Shown here in pieces: positions 33,201 through 44,789 of a stretch of 64,000 nucleotides of DNA (position 1 is the stretch's first letter; each line of letters opens with the position of its first letter). Source of the DNA: Rhamnusium bicolor (taxonomy: Eukaryota; Arthropoda; Insecta; Coleoptera; Cerambycidae); NCBI GenBank assembly GCA_029963845.1, contig JANEYF010003852.1, positions 307,001 to 371,000 of the forward strand. Reading direction: 5' to 3'. The translations under genes were made by a program, and so were the position numbers. A model generated the notes under the pieces. The model saw only the letters and a program-made list of their open reading frames with translations. It was not told the DNA's origin and made no database searches.

Positions 33201-36200
33201 AAAGGAGACTTCACTACAAATATTGATGTATTGATGTTCAAATATTACATTGGAATATTGTCGCATTTAGTTTTTTGAGCATAGTGCCTACACTAAGGAA
33301 GATTCTCAGGCATTCATAAGTCTTGAAACGCACCCAGTTTGTTTGTGGTGAGGTGTAGGAAGTGATTTGTAAGGAGTAAGGAATTTCCCGCAGGAGCTTG
33401 TTTCAAAAGTAAGAATAAGATCAATTCATCAGTCTCAATATCAGAGATTTTTTATTGTTACACCGTAATTTATTATTATAAATTGGTTGTATTTCCATTT
33501 TAAAATTGTACAATGCTCACAAAGGTGTAAATATTTTGATTTCCCCATTTTGTATTTGTATAATATATAATATAATAACAATATAATAATTTATTAATAA
33601 TTGTGTAGATTTACAAAGGAGTGGTGATTATAAGTATATAAATTATGTGTATTATAATTGACATGTTTTGTGTTATGTGCACCTAGGTGAGTTATCACCA
33701 GTGCGTGCAACTAAGAAAAAGGTGTAAGTTAGTCACAATAATTATATATAATATACAAGTCCACAAAAATACAGATATTATGAAAAATAACAAATGATTT
33801 TGTGGAAAAATGTAAATTAATCACCATAAAACCTGAACAGATATGGTTTTGTTTTCTTTCAGTCTGAGAACTGTGACGTCAGTGCACGCAACCTATAAAT
33901 TGTAAAAATTTATGCTTACTTGAATTGATGTAGCGTGTAAAGGTTTTAAATTTTACAACATGTAGCATTGCGATTTTAAGATCTAGGCCTTATTACTTTA
34001 GTAGCTTACAAAATTTTACTATAATGTACTGTATGAATTAGGTTTTTTTGTATGAAGTCATCATGTATTTTATTATAATTTTTAGGTTAATCCGATTGAT
34101 AAACATTTATATAAACCCTTTTTTTGTATTGGTTTTGATGTAATGAGTGCTGGAAGCAGCTATAGTAGATTTGGAGTTCAAGTTGGGCTACCATCGAACT
34201 TCGCATATGAAACCGAAGATATGGTGGATAAATATAAAATTAAGGTAGGATAATAATGATTGTCATAATAGCAGTAACCATAACAATAAAGATAATCGAA
34301 ATATAGAAAGTTAAGTGTTCTCACTGCCTCATCAATGCAGAGCCAAACCAAAAGAGTTAGAATCTTGAAATTAAGAGATGTACAGGTTGGTTAAATTTAC
34401 ATGGCTAGTGAAGTTTATATGCGCATTAGGCAAGGTGGCCAGGTAGTGGGAAATCTTTTCTCGAACAATGTTATTGAACGAAAATCCTGCTGTCCTCTCC
34501 ATCTATTTGTATGCATTTCGCGCGCCACAGATATTTAGTCGACTTGTACCTTAGGTGCTAAAACCAGCCACTAAGAAAGGATTTTTTTGAAAGTTCCCTC
34601 CTATGAGGTACATTGGGGGGATTAATTGTTTCTTCCAAATCCTTCCAACTACAACGTTGAAATTTGGTAGGGATGTAGAATTCACCTGTAAGTGGGTAAA
34701 ACTAAAACAATGTTAAGAGTATGAGTAAGATAAAAAAACCAATCTAATTACCAATTTTGCAAACTTCTTTGATATACAGCAACGTAACAGAATATTTAAC
34801 AATTTAGGTCGTTTATTTGATCTTGTTTTCTCAAACCTAAAATCTGAGATTTCTCGAGATAATGCGCCATTAGTACATGAGCACATTTTTCACCCAGCTC
34901 TTTTCATTAAAACACTAAAATACAAACAACTTCCCCCAAAATGTACAAACTTTGCATCTGCTAATGATTAAAAAGACTATAACTTTAAGAAAGCTAATTA
35001 TCCTGCCCTATATAAAATGCTCTTTTAGAAACGGATTGGTACTATTTACAAAATTTTTCGGATGTTAATTTAGCTGTTGAAGCATTTTACATTATGTACT
35101 TATGTACCTCAAATTAAATTTAATAAAAAAGACGTATCCAAAATAGTACACTAGCAAATTAATAAATAATAAATAATTTTAAACAAAAAAAACAAGCATT
35201 TCCGAAAATACAAAAAACAAACTATTATTACCATTTAGCACAGTTTAAAAGACTTAGAACTTTAATAAAACAGACAGATTTAGAATATCAAAGATACCTC
35301 TAAAATATTCAGTCTTCAATATCATCAGATCCGAAGATATTTTGGTTATTTGCAGAATCAAAATGGCAACAAACACGAATACCTGGTAAAATGTTATACA
35401 GGGTGAGTCAGTTTTTTTGTAGACAAACTTTAACAGGAGATAAAACACATGTTTTTAAAAAGAAAAGTTCCTATAAACATATGTCGTAGAACGCTTCGTT
35501 TCCGAGATACAGGGTGTTGAATATAATTTTTTTTTCTCGAATTTTCATTATAACTTATAAACGATTGCTTAGATTTTTTCCATGTTTGGGGGATAATGCC
35601 TATTAATTAAGGGGCATAAAACAAGCGATAAGAATGTTCAAAAACTTGTACAGTGACGGAGTGGAGGGAGTGCTCAACCCCTTTCTTAAACAGAACTTCT
35701 ACACCGATGACTATTTTTTTTAAAAAACTGTTATTTTCATTATCTACATACAGTTTAACAAAAATAATGTCCCTTCTTCTGTTTCGAAATTCCTGTGCGT
35801 TTCCGAGTTATTTTGATTTTTAGTGATTGATGTAGTACCAAATTAAGTAATTTATTTATTATCAATTATCGGCTAAATATTTAATTCTTTCAACGAAACT
35901 TGCCTAAATATGGTTTGTTAAGGATTCTAAAAAGCCGAAATCTCTTATTCTTTATCTCTTTCCAATGTAGTCAAAATAAATATTTGTTATATCAAGCCAT
36001 ACTCAAATACAAGACTTTTATAAGTTGAAATCTGTTTAGTACACTAATTTTAACAATCCTTATTTATTATGTGCTGCGTAAATACTAATGTACTGCAACT
36101 AAATTACAAAAAAAAAACATTGAATGAACATTGATGTCAATGTTTATGGAGAAAATGTTTGAATTTATAACAATATTTAATTAACAATTGTGGAATAACA

Positions 36201-39200
36201 ACTGTTAGCAATAACGATTTATTAAATAACAATTACAACAATTAATAACAATAACACTAAAATTAGACACTTTGTTCAAAATGTAAACTGTTCTTTTCAA
36301 TACACATTTCACAGCGACATACAATAGAACGTCTTAAGTTAACTAAATGATGCACCCATATTTGCAAGCATCTCTGATGCGATTGTGAAGTTCTTCAAGT
36401 GTATTAACAGGAGTGGTATACAGTTTTTCCTTAATGAATCCCCACACAAAAAAGTCAAGTGGCGTTAAATCGGGGGATCTGGGAGGCCACGCCACTGGAC
36501 CTCCACGACCTATCCACCTCCCCGGATAGTTATTGTTTAGCCAATTTCTTACAATTCTGCCATAATGAGCCGGGCACCCATCAAGCTGAATCCAAGACTG
36601 TCCTATTAAATTCAAAGGAATGGCTTCCCACATATTACCATGCTCTTCTAAAAATTGTAGGAAATTTTCTGAATTTACACGTTGTGGCAAGAAATAAGGT
36701 TGCCGTAAACTCCAATCCAGACATTTGTACTAAGTTCATGTTGAAAACTTCTTGGTCGAATGGCATGTGGATTTTCATGTGCCCATACATGCAGATTGTT
36801 AAAATTTACTGTACCACGACGAGTAAAACAGGATTCATCAGTCCACAGTATGTTGGATAAGAAATCTCTATTATTTTGAATGTCAATAATGTCTTCGTTC
36901 GGCGTCACCTGGACATAAACCTTGAACAGGTTGAAAATGATATGGGCGTCTGTGATCCCGTTTTAAAACCCAGCAAATTTTACTTTGGGAAATACCAAGA
37001 GCAACAGCAGTACGTCGAGTACTTGTCGTTGGGTTCCTATTAAATTCACGCAATATACCCTCTCCAATTCTATCTCGTCCACGGTTGTTCTGTCTGCCCC
37101 CATGTACATTTTTCATACCCTGGTTTACAAATCGACGGTGGATACTCACAAAAACGGAATGATGAGGTTGTCGTCTATTTGGAAATCTTCTTCGATACCC
37201 CCTAGCAGCGTACTTTGAATTCCCATTTGCGAACCCATAAATAAAATGAATGTCGGCTTGTTCGCTATTTGTAAATGTAAACGGCATGTTACACTAATTA
37301 AAAGCTGGCAAATCAAATGAAATAACTTTTTAAACTTAAAAACAATAATTAATAACAGTGAAATATTCAAGATGAAGCAAAAGTGTTTGTAGATAAACTT
37401 GTAATAAGTCAAACTGTCATTTCAAAATATGACATTTAATACTTACTTGTTTTCCAAGGAGTATAATATTTTGTTGCAATACACAGTTGTATTTGCTAGT
37501 TTCAAATGGAAATTATGTAGCAAAAAACAACGAAAATTTAAACGGAAATTGGTACATACACAAGTTTTATAAAACTTAAAGAAACTTTTTAAAACTGTTT
37601 GGCAACTGCACAATAATGTATTAATGTAATAGATTTCAACTTATCTTGTATTTGAGTATGGCTTGATATAACAAATATTTATTTTGACTACATTGGAAAG
37701 AGATAAAGAATAAGAGATTTCGGCTTTTTAGAATCCTTAACAAATCATATTTAGGTAGGTTTCATTGAAAGAATTAAATATTTAGCCGATAATTGATAAT
37801 AAATAAATTACTTAATTTAGTACCACATCAAACACTAAAAATCAAAACAACTCGGAAACGCACAGGAATTTCGAAACAGAAGAAGGGACATTATTTTTGT
37901 TAAACTGTATGTAGATAATGAAAATAACAGTTTTTTTTAAAAATAGTCATTGGTGTAGAAGTTCTGTTTAAGAAAGTGGTTGAGCACCCCCTCCACTCCG
38001 CCACTGTGCAAGTTTTTGAACATTCTTATCGCTTGTTTTATGCCCCTTAATTAATAGGCATTATCCCCCAAACATGGAAAAAAATCTAAGCATTCGTTTA
38101 TAAGTTATAAAAGAAAATTCGAGAAAAAAAAATTATATTATATATTATATAATATAATATAATTATTATATATTATCTGGAAAACGAAGCGTTCTACGAC
38201 ATATGTTTATAAGAACTTTTCTGTTTAAAAACGTGTTCTATCTCCTGTTAAAGTTTGTCTACAAAAAACTGACTCACCCTGTATAAAGATAATAACTACG
38301 ATAATCCACAAGATATTGTAAACATATTTGCAGAGTTTTTTAGTTCAGTATATATCGCTCTATGTGATACACAAGACAATCACGTCTATAGGCAATAATA
38401 ACTTTAAACTTCTCAGTATTACAAATATCTCAATGTTAAAAATCCAAGTTGCTGTAAAAAAGCTAAAGAACACAATTACATCCTGCCCAGACGTTATATC
38501 ATCCCTTTTGGTGAAAGATTGTGCCAATGCATTCTTAACACCGCTTTTTATTCTGTTTAATATTTCAATAAAAACATTAATTTTTCCCAACCGATGGAAG
38601 GTAGCAAAGGCGTCTCCGATTTTTAAAGCAAGCGATATGTCAAATATAAGCAATAACAGACAAATTTCTCTTTTGTGTAATTTTGCTTAAGTTCTTGAAA
38701 TCATTTTATACAATGTTAACTAAAAACATATTTTCAATAGATCAGCATGGTTTTGTATCTAACAGGTCAACTACTACGAACTTAATAATAATAAGTCAAA
38801 CAGTTTCTAATATTCTAGGTAGGTGAGCGATGACAGGTAGACACTTTGTATACTGATTTTACCAAAGCGTTTGATCACTCACATCGACCATCAATTACTC
38901 TTACAGAAACTAGCAAAGTATGGATGTAATTTAAATCTATTAAATTACTTTCAATCATATTTAACAGGCAGACAACATTTTATATTTTACTATGGACATA
39001 AATCGTCAATATACTTAGCCACTTCCGAAGTGCCGCATGGTTCTAACGTTGGGTCTTTACTATTTCTATTATTTATTGACGATTTATGCACTGAATTAAA
39101 GTGCAACAAATTGTTCTTTGCAGATGATTTACAAATCTTTAGAAGCATAAATTCTGTAAACGATTGTATATATCTTCAAGAAAACCTTAATATAGTCAGC

Positions 39201-42200
39201 AAGTGCAGTCTGAACAAAGTTGGTATCAATGCTGCTAAATGTAGAGTAGTGTCTTACACACAAAAGAAAAATTGATTTAACTACAACTACAGCATTAATG
39301 AAACTGTTTTAGAGTGCATACAAACAATTCAAGATTTAGGTATATATTTTGCTTTTGAACCGAGTTTTGTCGAACATATACATATCAAATCTAGAGGCTA
39401 CCAAAATGTTACGATTTATCATAAGAAACTGTAAATCATTTACTAATTTAAATTGTTTAAAATCATTATATTAGTCCTATGTACTATCAAAATTTGAGTA
39501 TGAATCCATAATCTGGAACCCATACTATCTAGTTCGCAAAGACACGTTAGAGCAAGTTCAAAGAAAATGTTTATCATTTAGAGATGCAGGAATATATCCT
39601 TAGGACCAGTCTTTTCATCTCTGGGTAAGTTGCTGTTAACTAACTAGATGATTAGAATGTGAATGTATATAAATAAAATATTGAAGTTAAACCAATTCTA
39701 ATCTTCTAGTTAGTTAACAGTAACTTACCCAGAGGTCAAAAGACCGGCCTTTAGATAACAACTATCTTTTAAGCACATTTCATTTCAAAAGTTTAGAGTA
39801 TCGGCGAATTTGTTTTATGCTACTTTTTCTATAATAATTATTACATAATAAAATTGACTGTCCTCAAATTCTTTCACAAATTAATTTTTTCACTCCAACA
39901 ATGCATTTTCGACAAAATCCCACATTTTACACTAAACCATTATCAATATGTTGCTAAAATCACCAATACATTGTATGTGCTATTATTTTAACAAATTAAG
40001 TCAACATTGTGATATAAACTTTTGCACACAAAATCAGCTAGTAAAAATGGTAAGCAAACTTTTAGTATATAATTTTAGCTTAGTTTCCTTTATTGATTGT
40101 TCTTTTGCGTGTTATGTAGATATACATTTTTTTCTCATCGTTATTTATTTTATTTTATTCTTCTCAATAATTAGTTCTTTTTTTGTTTTTCTTAACTTTT
40201 ACCATCTCATTATCTTTTTTTAAATTTAATTTTCCGTCGTTTCAATAACTTTTATTGTACTTTTATGTTTAATATAAATGCAATATTACTGTAATATTTG
40301 TTTTCCACTAAAGTATAGTAAACAAACTGTTGGTAAAAAATTATAAGTTCCAAATGAAGTAAAAACTTCCAGCTTTAATCTTAAACATCTATTTTAACTA
40401 AAAAAATATAATCCTATTCTAAAAAACACCTATAAAAAAGCTAAAAAGCAACTGTTGATTATATCTACAAAAAAAGATTATTACTAAAATATCTTCAACA
40501 ATGATAAAAACAAAAACAGTCAAAGCAAAGTCGCATGGAAAATAATTTCTCAATTAACTAATAAAAAAATTGAATATAAAAATATAACTCTAACACATGG
40601 AAATTGAACTCTTACTGATCCTACTCAAACTGCAAACTTTCAACAATGTTTTCATAGAATCACCTTTAAAAATTATTTCTGGCATAGACTTTACAGGTAT
40701 TAAAGAAACAAATCATATTAATTCCATAGAGAATAGTTTTTATGTAGAAGAATTTTCAGAAATTGAAATTCTAAATATTACAAATCTTAAACTAAAAAAT
40801 AAATTCTTATTTGGTCCAGAAGAAATACCCAGTGCTGTTATTAAAAAATGTGCAACTCACATATTAAAACCTTTAACTTATCTTATCAACTTATCTTTAA
40901 TCACTGGTTTCTTCCTAAATAAACCTGAAAGTTAGTAAAGTTACTCTTATTTATAAGAAATAGAATTAAACAAATCTCGAAAACTATAGACCTATTGCCG
41001 CGGCTTCAAGTCTCTCAAAAATATTTAAAGTATGATTTTTGAATAAATTCAAACTTCTCTCAATCATGCAACATGACTTTAGGTCATCTCTTTCTACTAT
41101 GGCAACAGTGGACTCCTTTTATGGACAAGTGGTTGAGCCCCGGACTCAGGCGAATGACCTGTGGGGATCTTTTGTGATCTTGGCAAGGCATTCGACTGTG
41201 TAAATCATAGTTACCTCCTATTCAAATTGAAGAGATATAGAATTCGTGGGGTTGCCTTGAACTGGTTCGATTCTTACTTGGCAAATAGCTCTCAGTTCGT
41301 AGTAACTGGTTGAAAAGATTAGATCGGATACCATTGGTACAGGAGTGGGAGTACCTCATGGCTCTATTTTGGGCCCTGTACTGTTCCTACGCTTCATCAA
41401 TGATCTTACAGAATTCTTAAAAGATTACTTTATTGTAATGTACACTGATGATGCCTCTTGCTTTGTAAATGATAACAAAATTGATATAAAATGTAACCGA
41501 CAAGTTAACAGTTATTTAATCAAGACGGACTTTTCCCATATATTGGTAAAACGGGTTATGTACATTTTCCTACAAATCATAACAAAAATAATATGGACTT
41601 AAATATAATCAATAATAATACGTCTCTTGATAGGATGGAACGTGTCAAATTTCGTTATCTTACTCTAGATGAGTACCTAACCTGGGTACCCCATGGCAAT
41701 GAGTTTATCACCAAGTTGAACTCTGTTTGTTTCAAATTATGAATTTAAAACAAATTTTAAATGGAAAGATGCTCATATTTTTCTACTACGCATACGTAGT
41801 CCAGACTAAACTATGGGATCTGTTTCTCCAAAAAATGCCAAAAATTTTTAAAACAAAAAAGCTATTGCTATGACTATTTTTTTTAAACAGATTAAATTTG
41901 ATAGACCCACTGTAGGTATAACAATAAAAACCCAATCGTTTTAAATTTTATGTGGACGTTACACAACATGTTAAAATATCAAGTAGGTACTTAACAAACA
42001 GCCATATTATAATATGCTATTAAATTCGTCAATTTTTGTATGGCCTTTAATAAACAAGCAAACGGGTTGTTTATGAACCCGATTTTAAATTTGAAAAACA
42101 AAAATTACATACTTGTTTCGATAAATTTTATAAGAATTGCATTTGTAGTTAGTTAAGTAGTTTTAACTAACAATTTTTGTTTGTTGTTTATAATGATATC

Positions 42201-44073
42201 TATCTTTTGGTAAAAAATGCTTTTCGCAACTTAATTTATTTTTTAAAATTGCCACAGAACCGCAATTGTCATTTCTCCGTTTCTCGCATTGATTAGAGTT
42301 CTTCACAGTAAATTTAAAAAACTAATGTCTTTAAATCCTGTTATATTTAAAACAATTGTTTTTAAACACAAATATGATTCGTTGTGGTACTCATTTTTGT
42401 CACTAAAATTTTAAATGTATAAAATTACACACGACACTACATTATCAAAAGTACCACTTAAAATTCAGTAGAAGCGTCGACTTGATGAAACGACCCGAAA
42501 CAAACAAACAATGGTACAAGGGAGCATTCTACATGTAATTTCAACTACACGACTATTATCTCAGATTCAAACGCGAGTGTCGCCGCTCTAATGTCGAATC
42601 CAGCGTTGGATACGGATTTCAACATACATTTGCGCCTCTATACATATATTTCCACATTTAACATATTTCTAAAAAAAAAAACTGATTTAAAAACCATCAA
42701 AATCTAGATAAGATGTGCATATTTTACAAGGAATATATTATTTAAAAAATATAAATTCTACAGATTATATATAATATGTGGACGCAGAGATGGGATATGC
42801 ACCGGGTGCAATTATTATTTTTGCACCTTCTCACCGGGTTCATTGAAGTTATTATACCTTGCATCCAAAATGGGTACAAAAGGATGCATTAGGATGCATT
42901 AATGCATCACACCTGGTGCAATAATAAGCATCCCACGGGTGCAAAGGATATTTGCATCGGGTTTTTTTTTTTTTACACCGGTGCGTACCCACTTGCCCCC
43001 ATAGAGATGGGGAAATATGTTTTATAATTAGCTCTTACATGTCTTAGAAAATTTAGATATGTGCCCTTATGGACTCGATGATTTACTTATTTTTAGAATG
43101 GAAGTTGCTATATAAGCTTATTTTTAACTTGCCAGAAAAATTATCAAGATTTACAAGTTTCGTAAAGTTGGACCAACTACATCAATAATTTGTTTAATAT
43201 TTTATACAAAGAATATCCATTATCATTTATATAGGTTAGTAGTTTCAATGTTAATGTTATTAATAATAGTAATTGTATAAATAAATATTAGTTGTGATTA
43301 AACACATGGCGTCTTGATCGAGCGGTAAGAACACTAGCCTCTCACCCCAGACTCCCCAGTTAAGGAGGTAGAATTATTTTCTAAAGCAGGAATTAATTCT
43401 TGCATACATGGTTATTAGATGTGTGTCTGTTGTCTCAAAATGTATACCCCCTCCCGCACAAGGTACCTTTGGGGATACCTGTAGAGTTGTAATTTTAATT
43501 TAATTTTTAATTTCAATATGTCTATGATTTCAGCTCAATCAAGAATCAATTCTTTGGGACTCAGAAGATGGTCAGAAGTTATTAAAATCACTAGTTATGT
43601 CAGAAAATGCTCAACTCTATGCCATGGCAAGAGAAATCAAATTCAGGCAGACAGCAAAGCCTATGCTAGACACGATTTTTTCAATGACTTCATGTATTTT
43701 GATATATTCTTTAAGTAATCACATTAATACTAAGTTTAATTTTTATACGAAACCTCTAAGAGTCCGATTGATAATTTATTCTTTAATTAGTTTGTTTGGT
43801 CTTGGTACTTATGCTATGTCCAAAGACATGACACAATTATATTATGAAGAAAAAATTGATAGGCAATTAAAGCAAACGAACATATTGTTTGCTGAAGGTG
43901 GTAAAGAATATTATAATAAACTTTTGGAGAGAAATCAAGCTTTTCGAAAATTATTGGGTAGAGAAGGTGAAAGATTGTACAGTACACTAGGAAATGAAAA
44001 TTATTTATTCAGGAACAAACATATACCACTTGTTCAAAGAAAATCATTTTTTGAGGAGCCCCTTACATCTTAG
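24218..44073 (+). CDS. TMEM177: Transmembrane protein 177, three exons over 20 kb
   Basis: Mitochondrial inner-membrane protein known to interact with the COX2 assembly factor COX20. Exons: 24218-24505 (96 codons, donor GTAAAT), 34086-34244 (53 codons, acceptor ATAATTTTTAG, donor GTAGGA) and 43534-44073 (179 codons plus TAG). Both introns are phase 0. The product is 328 residues against about 311 in human. Exon 1 has a basic start and two hydrophobic segments and ends in LEERFQRALDLVE. Exon 2 has HLYKPFF, FDVMSAGSS and GVQVGLPSNF. Exon 3 has ILWDSEDGQK, QLYAMAREIKF, two membrane segments, GGKEYYNKLLERNQAFRKLL, GREGERLYSTLGNENYLFR and KHIPL. All match the family order. A second ATG at 24227 is an alternative start. 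An AATAAA tract follows at about 44116. Exon 2 was too short to be obvious and was found by its family motifs. Confidence 0.9.
24745..25153 (+). repeat. tRNA-derived SINE
   Basis: The head has a perfect Pol III B box (GGTTCGAATCC at about 24818) and a tRNA-like TAGCTAGAGC A-box region. The body has GTGTAACCCTCGCCCGTGCA, shared in form with the SINE at 48240. The tail is A-rich (ATAAATAAAAAAAAA, about 25138-25152). Confidence 0.7.
25499..28183. mobile_element. 2.7-kb inverted-repeat element with GC-rich core
   Basis: Arms of about 240-250 bp (25499-25745 and about 27935-28183) are inverted copies; both carry AATTGTCGGCAAC-type and CAAGGATGCAATTTT-type words in opposite orientation. Inside lies a GC-rich block (26040-26560) unlike its surroundings and an inner hairpin built on GGAAGTTTATGCACAATAAA (about 27819-27845 and 27903-27932). 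No transposase ORF is present; the 62-codon minus ORF at 26974-27162 has no signature. Family unknown. Confidence 0.65.
28205..28497 (+). repeat. Degenerate SINE, same 3' body as 51937-52205
   Basis: Shares with the copy near 52075 the segment CTAGATGTGGTTCAGTCTCC, then AATAAACTGTGGAGCTTCGTC-like sequence and a closing GAGGCAATTAAGAAA. The tRNA-like head (about 28215-28285) is degraded. Confidence 0.65.
28945..30078 (+). pseudogene. LINE remnant: reverse transcriptase C-terminal half
   Basis: Starts at the SGVPQGSVFGPILLF motif (28951), then FFTDDTTTLW (the YxDD-box equivalent), followed by thumb-region sequence in shifting frames to about 29838. It ends in a 3' UTR with a TTGATTGATA repeat tail. 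The copy is 5'-truncated. Confidence 0.8.
30466..31990 (-). pseudogene. LINE remnant, minus strand
   Basis: On the minus strand, from about 31900: SGVPQGSHLGPLLFFIFIND, then a FADDLKIF catalytic box near 31780-31800. The downstream ORF 31049-31609 starts MDLARVNSIDDLGVTF and includes SRLLVVSGLKYCSVNW. The 3' end at about 30466 carries a TTTA repeat tail (plus strand). Frameshifts separate the parts. Confidence 0.8.
30650..30905. repeat. Hairpin element (MITE-like) in the LINE 3' region
   Basis: Two arms of about 100 bp mirror each other around 30785: GGAAAATTTATCACC on the left, GGTGATAAATTTTCC on the right, continuing out through T/A tracts to a GCAACT/AGTTTGC-like end. No ORF. Confidence 0.7.
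31991..34085. other. Intron stretch with nothing recognised
   Basis: AT-rich intron sequence directly before TMEM177 exon 2. No exon, tRNA-like head or inverted repeat stood out on either strand. Confidence 0.4.
34745..35398 (+). pseudogene. LINE ORF2, part before the mariner insertion
   Basis: Broken frames encode FDLVFSNLKSEISRDNAPLV and a linker region typical between the endonuclease and reverse transcriptase. The last codons before the insertion (KMLY at about 35388-35398) run straight on into KDNNYDNPQDIV after 38282, which proves the interruption. Confidence 0.7.
35399..38281 (-). mobile_element. Tc1/mariner DD41D element with about 640-bp inverted repeats
   Basis: Starts CAGGGTGAGTCAGTTTTT and ends with its mirror; TA flanks both ends (35397-35398, 38282-38283). 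Inverted repeats run 35399-36032 and 37631-38281, far longer than the tens to hundreds of bases usual in the superfamily. The right repeat has an extra TATAATA-rich stretch at about 38134-38176. The transposase lies between the repeats on the minus strand. Inserted in a LINE, itself within TMEM177 intron 2. Confidence 0.9.
36343..37287 (-). pseudogene. Mariner-like transposase, DD41D, two frameshifts
   Basis: Starts MPFTFTNSEQADIHFIYGFA at 37287. The N-terminal DNA-binding part includes STRRTAVALGISQSKICWVL. The catalytic part has LWTDESCF (first Asp), IQLDGCPAHYGR (second Asp) and SPDLTPLDFFVWG (third Asp), with 41 residues between the last two Asp, the same spacing as in the element at 3985. 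Frame changes fall near 36890-36910 and 36680-36690. All three catalytic residues remain, so decay is slight. It ends ...CKYGCII at 36343. Confidence 0.85.
38282..40060 (+). pseudogene. LINE ORF2, part after the mariner insertion: reverse transcriptase
   Basis: Encodes, with frameshifts, VAVKKLKNTITSCPDVISS, PNRWKVAKASPIFKASD, then (38871-39275) a long frame with YFQSYLTGRQHF, VPHGSNVGSLLFLLFIDDL and LFFADDLQIFRS. The 3' part is cut by the hairpin element at 39601. Frames at 39780-40060 continue the C-terminal domain. Confidence 0.8.
39601..39755. repeat. 155-bp hairpin element in the LINE
   Basis: Arms of about 57 bp, 39601-39658 and 39697-39755, are inverted (TAACTAACTAGATGATTAGA against TCTAATCTTCTAGTTAGTTA). 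The loop is about 40 bp. It behaves like a MITE inserted in the LINE. Confidence 0.75.
40370..41720 (+). pseudogene. Second LINE remnant
   Basis: Linker region with YKKAKKQLLI and NNDKNKNSQSKVAWKIIS, then KLKNKFLFGPEEIPSAVIKK and, after frame changes, IGTGVGVPHGSILGPVLF and a YTDDASCFVN catalytic box near 41445. It ends about 41720 without a clear tail. Confidence 0.75.
42780..43010. repeat. TGCACC/GGTGCA-rich block
   Basis: About 230 bp with repeated palindromic words built on GGTGCA, TGCACC and AGGATGCATTA, bracketed by AGAGATGGG at about 42786 and 43006. It may be a small hAT-like non-autonomous element; the ends do not show a clear target duplication. Confidence 0.4.
43305..43500 (+). 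repeat. Possible SINE before TMEM177 exon 3
   Basis: Starts with ATGGCGTCTTGATCGAGCGG, resembling a tRNA D-arm region, and has a body ending near CTTTGGGGATACCTGTAGAG. No perfect B box is seen. Confidence 0.35.
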
Positions 44074-44789
44074 TTTTTTTGTGTTTGTTGCCTTTGATGT
44101 AACTATAGACAAGATAATAAATAAATTATAAAATTTTATGTACAACTATATAAACTCTACTGAAGTTACCCTGCATAGAATAATCATGCCATAGTCATTT
44201 GAATTGAGGCTGACTGGAAAACTGTGCTCACTACATATTTTATGAAGTTGTGCCTGATCCAGCCCTGATTACTTGGATTTTATGTTTTCATTTAGTAGCC
44301 ATGGTGCGTTGCATCCTTAAAGTGAAATTAGATGATGGTACACACAATTTATTGGCAAAAAAATAGTAGAATGCTTTTTTTGTGAAAAATTTAGTTTTAT
44401 ATTTAGGTAGCCATGAACACTGGAAAATGTTCTTTCGGAGTCAGATTTTTCTGTTATAAGCCATCTAAACAACTCGTAGATAATCTTTTTTGGCGTCATT
44501 TTTTTCAAATGGAATCATGGATCATTGTGGTATTTAAATAGATAATTTTTACCTATAATTTAATACTGAACACTTTTTCATTTACCAATATCTAACAAAA
44601 AAGAACTTTTTTCTTCATTGATGATTTAATAATTATACCAAAACCTACAAAACAAATTAATGAAGAAATGTCACAAACTATAGTTAAGCTCAACTATAAC
44701 AAACCTCCAAAGGATCTTGAAATTGGTTCATAATATGCGAGTGTTCGTTACAAAAAAAAAAAAAAAACAACAAAAAAAATATCTTCGTT
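44074..44789. other. 3' flank of TMEM177
   Basis: Contains AATAAATAAA at about 44117, the likely polyadenylation signal, then sequence without recognised features and an A-rich run (44752-44780). The 63-codon minus ORF 44317-44508 has no clear signature. Confidence 0.45.

Larger units (their letters stand above)
24506..34085 (+). other. TMEM177 intron 1, filled with transposable elements
   Basis: Contains in order: a SINE (about 24745-25153), an inverted-repeat element (25499-28183), a SINE (28205-28497), a plus-strand LINE (28945-30078), a minus-strand LINE (30466-31990) with a hairpin element inside it, and about 2 kb (32000-34085) in which I recognise nothing. Confidence 0.8.
34245..43533 (+). 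other. TMEM177 intron 2, filled with transposable elements
   Basis: Contains a plus-strand LINE (34745-40060) split by a DD41D mariner (35399-38281), a hairpin element (39601-39755), a second plus-strand LINE piece (40370-41720), a TGCACC-rich block (42780-43010) and a SINE-like stretch (43305-43500) ending just before the exon 3 acceptor. 41720-42780 holds nothing I recognise. Confidence 0.8.

Noticed and set aside
34086..34244. A frameshift first suspected in TMEM177 exon 2
   Set aside because: Recounting the T run (7 T after CCC) gives an open frame across the whole exon.
44317..44508. 63-codon minus ORF
   Set aside because: No recognised domain; flanked by degraded repeat sequence.
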